Part shown: one piece after another, positions 6,259 to 10,205 of the stretch
How positions within the stretch are numbered: the stretch's first letter is position 1
Layout of the letters: each line of letters opens with the position of its first letter
NCBI RefSeq assembly: GCF_937926365.1
Contig: NZ_CALAOH010000105.1
Coordinates: 1 to 10,205 of the forward strand
Origin: an uncultured Azohydromonas sp.
GTDB taxonomy: Bacteria > Pseudomonadota > Gammaproteobacteria > Burkholderiales > Burkholderiaceae_C
DNA: 10,205 nt
Reading direction: 5' to 3'
The notes under the pieces: model-generated
Database searches by the model: none
Told to the model about the DNA's origin: nothing
The model's input: the letters and a program-made list of their open reading frames with translations, nothing else
Position numbers and translations under genes: made by a program

Positions 6259-7350
6259 ATGAGCAGCCATCGCATTGCCGTGATTCCCGGCGACGGAATC
6301 GGTACTGAAATCATGCCGGAAGGGCTGCGCGTCCTCGATGAGGTCGGCCGCAAGTTCGGCATCTCGCTGACCTTCGATCACTTCGACTGGTGCAGCCGGC
6401 ACTACGTACGCCACGGCACGATGATGCCCCAGGACTGGAAGGAGCAGATTGGCGGCCACGATGCCATCTACTTCGGCGCCGTGGGTGCGCCTGACCTCGT
6501 GCCGGACCACGAAGCGGTATGGGGATCGCTGATCAAGATCCGCCGCGAGTTCGACCAGTACGTCAACCTGCGGCCCGCGCGGCTGATGCCCGGCATTCCC
6601 ACGCCGTTGGCCAACCGCCGCCCGGGTGACATCGACTTCCTGATCGTGCGAGAAAATACCGAAGGCGAGTATTCGTCGGTGGGAGGCCGCATGTTCGAAG
6701 GCACCGAGCGCGAAATGGCCATCCAGGAGTCGGTATTCACCCGGCTGGGCGTGGACCGCATCCTCGACCATGCCTTCGAGCTGGCAAGGCGCCGTCCGCG
6801 CAAGTCGCTCGTGGCCGCCACCAAGAGCAACGGCATCTCGGTGACCATGCCCTTCTGGGACGAGCGTCTGGCCGAGGCCGCCAAGCGCTATCCCGATGTC
6901 AGCGTGCGCAAGTTCCACATCGACATCCTGACCGCGCACTTCGTGCAGCACCCGGACTGGTTCGACGTCGTGGTGGCCTCCAACCTGTTCGGCGACATCC
7001 TGTCGGACCTGGGACCGGCCTGCACGGGCACCATTGGCATCGCGCCTTCCGCCAACGTCAACCCCGAACGGCGTTTCCCCTCGCTCTTCGAACCCGTGCA
7101 CGGCTCGGCGCCGGACATCGCCGGCAAGGGCATCGCCAACCCCATCGGGCAAATCTGGTCGGCAGCGCTGATGCTGGAGCACCTGGGCCGCGGCCAGGAT
7201 GCGTACCAGGCCGCAGCCGACTGCATCGTCAAGTCGATCGAGCTCGTGCTCTCCGATGGCCCGCGCACGCCGGACATGGGCGGGCGCGCCACGACGCAGG
7301 ACGTCGGGCGGGCCATTGCGGACTGCGTTTCCAGTGTTGCCGCCCACTGA
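6259..7350 (+). CDS. ttuC: Tartrate dehydrogenase/decarboxylase, D-malate dehydrogenase (TtuC/DmlA type)
   Basis: A 363-residue member of the isocitrate/isopropylmalate dehydrogenase superfamily, which oxidises a 2-hydroxydicarboxylate with NAD and a divalent metal, often with decarboxylation. IAVIPGDGIG (6-15) is the N-terminal signature. FDQYVNLRP (98-106) and VRENTEGEYSS (130-140) bind substrate; Tyr138 and Lys189 are the expected general acid/base residues, and Asp222, Asp246 and Asp250 the metal ligands. SNLFGDILSDLGPACTGTIG (241-260) and the long FEPVHGSAPDIAGKGIANP run are strongly TtuC-like and, from memory, resemble Pseudomonas putida tartrate dehydrogenase. Members act on tartrate, D-malate and sometimes other malates, so the substrate is not settled. 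GGAG lies 7 bases before the ATG; an earlier ATG at 6193 would add 22 residues that fit no family member. The stop is 13 bases before the aldehyde dehydrogenase start, so the two are surely co-transcribed. Confidence 0.92.
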   Translation: MSSHRIAVIPGDGIGTEIMPEGLRVLDEVGRKFGISLTFDHFDWCSRHYVRHGTMMPQDWKEQIGGHDAIYFGAVGAPDLVPDHEAVWGSLIKIRREFDQYVNLRPARLMPGIPTPLANRRPGDIDFLIVRENTEGEYSSVGGRMFEGTEREMAIQESVFTRLGVDRILDHAFELARRRPRKSLVAATKSNGISVTMPFWDERLAEAAKRYPDVSVRKFHIDILTAHFVQHPDWFDVVVASNLFGDILSDLGPACTGTIGIAPSANVNPERRFPSLFEPVHGSAPDIAGKGIANPIGQIWSAALMLEHLGRGQDAYQAAADCIVKSIELVLSDGPRTPDMGGRATTQDVGRAIADCVSSVAAH

Positions 7351-7363
7351 GGAGAGCCAAGCC

Positions 7364-8812
7364 ATGCGCATGCAGCACTACATTGCAAACACCTGGATCG
7401 CGCCCAGCAGCGGCGAGTCCATCCCGGTTGTTGACCCGAGCAACGGGGAAAGCATTGGCGAGATTGCCCGCGGCAGCGAGCAGGACGTGGGGGCTGCAGT
7501 CGCGGCCGCACGTGGGGCGATCGGGGAGTGCTTCGACGGCCCCTGGGGCCAGCTCAGCGCGGCACAGCGCGGCCGGCTGCTGTATCGCTTCGGGGAAGCA
7601 GTGGCACGGAACGGCCAGGAGCTCGCGCAACTGGAAGCCCGCGACACCGGCAAGTCGATGAAGACGGCGCGGGCGGACGTCGCGGCCCTGGTGCGCTACC
7701 TGGAGTACTACGCAGGCGCCTGCGACAAGCTCCACGGCGAGACACTGCCCTACGAGGCGGGCTACATGGTCGTGACCATGCGCGAGCCCCATGGCGTCAC
7801 GGGACACATCATCCCCTGGAACTACCCGATGCAGATTTTCGGGCGCACCGTCATCGCATCGCTGGCCGCAGGCAACGCCTGCGTGGTCAAGCCGGCCGAG
7901 GACGCCAGCCTGTCGATCCTGCGCCTGGCGGCGCTGGCCGCGGAAGTCGGCCTGCCCGCCGGCACGCTCAACGTCGTCACGGGCTACGGCCACGAGGCAG
8001 GATCGTTTCTCACTGCGCACCCGGGGATCGACCACATCTCCTTCACCGGTTCGAGCACCACCGGGCGGCTGGTGGCCGAGGCCGCAGCCAAGCGGTTCTG
8101 CCCCGTGACGCTGGAACTCGGCGGCAAGTCGCCGCAGCTGGTGTTCGAAGACGCCGACCTGGACGCGGCCCTGCCGGTCATCCTCAACGGCATCGTGCAA
8201 AACGCTGGACAGACCTGCTCGGCCGGCAGCCGGCTGCTGGTGCAGCGCAGCGTGTATGAGCAAGTCCTGGACGGGCTGGCCCAGCGCTTCCGGGCGTTGC
8301 GCAGCGGTCCTCCCGCGCTGGAGCTCGACATGGGTCCGTTGGTCAACCGCAAGCAGTACGAGCAGGTCAAGCGCGCGCTGGCCCAGGCCGAGGCCGATGG
8401 ACTCACCGTGATGGCACGCGGCGAATTGCATCCCGAGGCTGCAGCCGCAGGCTTTTACCAAGAGGCCGTACTGCTGCGTGATGTGCCGCATGCCCACAGC
8501 CTGGCTCAGCAGGAGATCTTCGGACCGGTGCTCGTGGCCATGCCCTTCGACGACGAGGCCGATGCCGTTCGGTTGGCCAACGGGACGGACTTCGGTCTGG
8601 TGGCGGGCGTGTGGACCCGCGACGGCGGGCGCGGGCTGCGCCTGGCGCGCAAGCTGCGCTGTGGCCAGGTCTTCGTCAACAACTACGGTGCGGCCGGTGG
8701 CGTGGAACTTCCCTTCGGCGGCGTGAAAGCCAGTGGCTATGGCCGCGAGAAGGGCTTCGAGGCCCTGCTGGGTTTCACCGTGCTCAAAACGATTGCCATC
8801 AAGCACGGCTGA
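7364..8812 (+). CDS. NAD-dependent aldehyde dehydrogenase
   Basis: A 482-residue aldehyde dehydrogenase of normal length that oxidises an aldehyde to its acid through a thioester on cysteine. PWNYP (151-155) carries Asn153, the oxyanion asparagine. VVKPAED (174-180) provides Lys176, and Glu179 at the ribose-binding position favours NAD over NADP. FTGSSTTG (227-234) is the dinucleotide loop. LELGGKSP (250-257) holds the catalytic base Glu251, and NAGQTCSAGSR (280-290) the nucleophile Cys285. QEIFGPV (383-389) and LPFGGVKASGYGRE (449-462) complete the fold. GGAG of the ribosome site begins immediately after the TtuC stop, giving 9 bases to the ATG, so translation is probably coupled. It sits mid-operon and may oxidise the semialdehyde made by the beta-hydroxyacid dehydrogenase, but class-level sequence does not fix the substrate. 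Confidence 0.95.
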   Translation: MRMQHYIANTWIAPSSGESIPVVDPSNGESIGEIARGSEQDVGAAVAAARGAIGECFDGPWGQLSAAQRGRLLYRFGEAVARNGQELAQLEARDTGKSMKTARADVAALVRYLEYYAGACDKLHGETLPYEAGYMVVTMREPHGVTGHIIPWNYPMQIFGRTVIASLAAGNACVVKPAEDASLSILRLAALAAEVGLPAGTLNVVTGYGHEAGSFLTAHPGIDHISFTGSSTTGRLVAEAAAKRFCPVTLELGGKSPQLVFEDADLDAALPVILNGIVQNAGQTCSAGSRLLVQRSVYEQVLDGLAQRFRALRSGPPALELDMGPLVNRKQYEQVKRALAQAEADGLTVMARGELHPEAAAAGFYQEAVLLRDVPHAHSLAQQEIFGPVLVAMPFDDEADAVRLANGTDFGLVAGVWTRDGGRGLRLARKLRCGQVFVNNYGAAGGVELPFGGVKASGYGREKGFEALLGFTVLKTIAIKHG

Positions 8813-8857
8813 CACCCGCTGTCAGAAACGTTGAGCACTGCGGGCACGCCACCGCAT

Positions 8858-8872
8858 GCAGCCTGCGGCTGC
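8858..8872 (+). other. Intercistronic hairpin between aldehyde dehydrogenase and TRAP receptor
   Basis: GCAGCC (8858-8863) and GGCTGC (8867-8872) form a perfect 6-bp stem around TGC. A longer-range pair TGAGCA (8832-8837) with TGCTCA (8870-8875) overlaps it, so alternative folds exist in this 94-base gap. It has no T-run. Hairpins in front of a binding-protein gene often protect a processed message so that receptor is made in excess of its upstream enzymes; that role here is inferred. Confidence 0.35.
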
Positions 8873-8906
8873 TCAGCCACCACCTGGACATGGACAGGAG
8901 ACAAGC

Positions 8907-9929
8907 ATGAAATCCCTATTCAATATGCCGAGCGCGCCGGTCTGGGCCGCTGTGCTTTCGTTGCTGTCCGTTGGTGCGCAAGCCCAGGTCAGCAGCCACA
9001 ACATCAAGTTTGGCTACAGCGTCAGTGAAACGCATCCGATCGGCAAAGGCGTGAGCAAGTTTGCCGACTTGGTGTCGGAAAAAAGCGGTGGAAAGATAAA
9101 GGTCAAGGCATACCCCGCGGCACAGCTGGGTTCCGAGTCGCAGATGATTTCCGCGACGCAGGGCGGCGTACAGGAAATGATCGGCATGTCGTCCGCGCCG
9201 CTGGTGGGCATCGTCAAGGATTTTGCGCTCTTCGACCTGCCGTTCATCTTCTCCAGCGAAAAGGAAGTCGATGCCATCGTCGATGGAGCGGTGGGCACCA
9301 AGCTCTTCGAAAAACTGGGCAAGAAAGGCGTCGTCGGTCTTTGCTATTGGGAGAATGGTTTCCGCCATGTCACCAACAGCAAGCGTCCCATCGCGCGCCT
9401 GGAGGATTTCAAGGGGTTGAAAATTCGCACCATGCAAAATCCGGTGTTCGTTGACATGTTCAACACCCTGGGTGCGAATTCAGTACCGATGGCCTGGCCG
9501 GAAGTCTACTCCGCGCTTGAAACCAAGGCCATCGACGCACAGGAGAACCCGGCATTGATTGTCTCGGCCTTCAAGATCAATGAAGTCCAGAAATACCTCA
9601 GCATCACGAAACACGCTTATTCGCCTTATGCCTTGATGGTGAGCACCAAGTTCTGGGACAAGCTGCAACCCGTCGAGCGCGGCATTCTCAAGGATGCCTG
9701 CGCAGAGGCGCGTGAATACCAGCGGAAGCTGAGCCGTGAAGAAGACAAGAAGACCCTGGCAGAGCTCAAATCGCATGGCATGCTCGTCAACGAGTTGTCG
9801 CCTGATGCCGTTGCGCAGATCAAGCAGCGGCTCCAGCCGGTCACCGAAAAGTACGCCAAGGAAATAGATGCGGGCCTCATGCAGGAGGTTCGCTCGGAAA
9901 TCGAAAAGGTCCGCTCCGCTTCCAAATAA
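8907..9929 (+). CDS. dctP: TRAP transporter periplasmic solute-binding protein (DctP family)
   Basis: A 340-residue secreted receptor of the DctP family, the substrate-binding part of tripartite ATP-independent periplasmic carriers, which take up organic acids using an ion gradient. Residues 1-26 are a signal peptide: basic MKS start, hydrophobic core, expected cleavage after AQA. HPIGKGVSKFADLV (43-56) is the early family helix. GFRHVTNSKRPI (151-162) and GLKIRTMQNPVF (170-181) follow, with Arg174 where the family places the arginine that salt-bridges the substrate carboxylate. The run PMAWPEVYSALETKAIDAQE (194-213) is the family signature. AGGAG lies 6 bases before the ATG at 8907; a reading from 8856 adds 17 residues that hide the signal peptide. 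No DctQ or DctM gene follows for at least 276 bases. Base composition is lower in GC than the enzyme genes (one 60-base line, 9601-9660, is half GC). The ligand is probably the operon's substrate. Confidence 0.94.
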   Translation: MKSLFNMPSAPVWAAVLSLLSVGAQAQVSSHNIKFGYSVSETHPIGKGVSKFADLVSEKSGGKIKVKAYPAAQLGSESQMISATQGGVQEMIGMSSAPLVGIVKDFALFDLPFIFSSEKEVDAIVDGAVGTKLFEKLGKKGVVGLCYWENGFRHVTNSKRPIARLEDFKGLKIRTMQNPVFVDMFNTLGANSVPMAWPEVYSALETKAIDAQENPALIVSAFKINEVQKYLSITKHAYSPYALMVSTKFWDKLQPVERGILKDACAEAREYQRKLSREEDKKTLAELKSHGMLVNELSPDAVAQIKQRLQPVTEKYAKEIDAGLMQEVRSEIEKVRSASK

Positions 9930-9955
9930 ATGGAGCGCCATGGCGTGCCGCCTGG

Positions 9956-9986
9956 TCCCGCAAGCTCGCGATAGGCGAGCCCGGGA
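9956..9986 (+). terminator. Bulged hairpin downstream of the TRAP receptor gene
   Basis: TCCCG (9956-9960) pairs with CGGGA (9982-9986), and GCTCGC (9964-9969) with GCGAGC (9975-9980) around a 5-base loop, leaving a small asymmetric bulge. The stem is GC-rich and starts 26 bases past the stop codon, the usual place for an operon end. It is not followed by a T-run, so it is at best a non-canonical or Rho-assisted end, or a 3' mRNA stabiliser. Confidence 0.4.
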
Positions 9987-9987
9987 T

Positions 9988-10020
9988 TCAAGGCAGGCCA
10001 CAGGCAGCCCCTTGCCTTGA
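9988..10020 (+). repeat. 8-bp inverted repeat with 17-base loop
   Basis: TCAAGGCA (9988-9995) and TGCCTTGA (10013-10020) are perfectly complementary, and GGC/GCC (9996-9998 and 10007-10009) can extend the stem inside. It follows the previous hairpin directly, so the two may act together at the message end. No T-run follows. Confidence 0.35.
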
Positions 10021-10139
10021 TGAAACCTTCCAGTGCTGCGGCCAGCAGCCTGGAGCAGGCTTGACTTCGCCTTGATCAAAGGCATGGCCTACGTCGCAGG
10101 CAAACCAACAAATATCGAATAGCGGCAACTTCCACACCA

Positions 10140-10176
10140 ATAAGTCATTTATAAGTCATAAATAATAAATATTTAT
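10140..10176. repeat. AT-rich direct repeat and palindrome
   Basis: ATAAGTCAT occurs at 10140-10148 and 10151-10159, 11 bp apart (about one helical turn), followed by the perfect 12-bp palindrome ATAAATATTTAT at 10165-10176. Only 14 of the 60 bases 10141-10200 are G or C, against a GC-rich rest of the window. It may be a promoter or regulator-binding region for a gene beyond the edge; TATAAG (10150-10155) and TATATT (10174-10179) are -10-like, but no good -35 is seen. Confidence 0.4.
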
Positions 10177-10205
10177 ATTCAAAACGAACCGTCATGCTTG
10201 AAGCA

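Larger units (their letters stand above)
9930..10205. other. Non-coding tail after the TRAP receptor: hairpins, then an AT-rich block
   Basis: I see no convincing gene in this stretch. It holds three dyads (9956-9986, 9988-10020, and GCCTT-N5-AAGGC at 10069-10083) followed by an abrupt AT-rich run from about 10105. An ATG at 10194 opens a frame reading MLEA to the window edge but has no ribosome site. The expected TRAP membrane genes may lie beyond the edge, or be absent. Confidence 0.6.

Noticed and set aside
6238..7371. A 377-codon minus-strand frame opposite the TtuC-type gene
   Set aside because: Same reasoning: it mirrors the coding frame of a well-conserved enzyme and shows no motif of its own.
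7229..8815. A 528-codon open frame on the minus strand opposite the aldehyde dehydrogenase
   Set aside because: No domain or ribosome site, composition typical of an antisense shadow, and the plus strand has every aldehyde dehydrogenase catalytic residue.
10194..10205. Start of a further gene (ATG reading MLEA)
   Set aside because: Only four codons are visible and no Shine-Dalgarno precedes it, so it cannot be supported as a gene.

Overview
The window is GC-rich and densely packed. Most genes have a Shine-Dalgarno sequence at normal spacing. Together with a Bug-type (TctC-family) periplasmic receptor, a DctP-type TRAP receptor, an IclR regulator and a TtuC-type dehydrogenase, this points to a betaproteobacterium of the order Burkholderiales (Comamonadaceae or Alcaligenaceae style). 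That assignment rests on gene families and composition only. All nine genes look catabolic or transport-related; I saw no RNA genes, insertion sequences or CRISPR array.

The layout is divergent around about 4.12-4.29 kb. Leftward (minus strand), read from the divergence point: a Bug/TctC-type receptor (3146-4123), a crotonase-fold enoyl-CoA hydratase/isomerase (2332-3117), a fused NDP-forming acyl-CoA synthetase (233-2323), and the first 47 codons of a second crotonase-type protein, probably the N-terminus of a multifunctional hydratase/3-hydroxyacyl-CoA dehydrogenase (1-142, cut by the window edge). This half looks like uptake of an organic acid, CoA activation and beta-oxidation-like processing.

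Rightward (plus strand): an IclR-family regulator (4289-5077), a 213-base regulatory gap with several dyads, then a 3-hydroxyisobutyrate-dehydrogenase-family enzyme (5291-6187), a tartrate/D-malate dehydrogenase of the TtuC/DmlA type (6259-7350), an aldehyde dehydrogenase (7364-8812) and a TRAP-type periplasmic receptor (8907-9929). This half looks like uptake of a carboxylate (hydroxy acid or dicarboxylate) and its stepwise NAD-linked oxidation. After the last gene come hairpins and then a very AT-rich tail (about 10105-10205) unlike the rest of the window.

The most interesting non-coding structure is in the two regulatory gaps. In the divergent region, two 19-bp dyads lie side by side with centres 21 bp apart (4222-4240 and 4243-4261), over a possible leftward promoter. 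Before the dehydrogenase operon, a TTGCACTT direct repeat recurs at 31 bp together with three dyads (5129-5177). These are candidate operators, probably for the IclR protein, but nothing in the sequence proves it. The most interesting coding signals are a crotonase lacking both catalytic glutamates and keeping a PaaG-like aspartate, and a beta-hydroxyacid dehydrogenase with an altered substrate loop.
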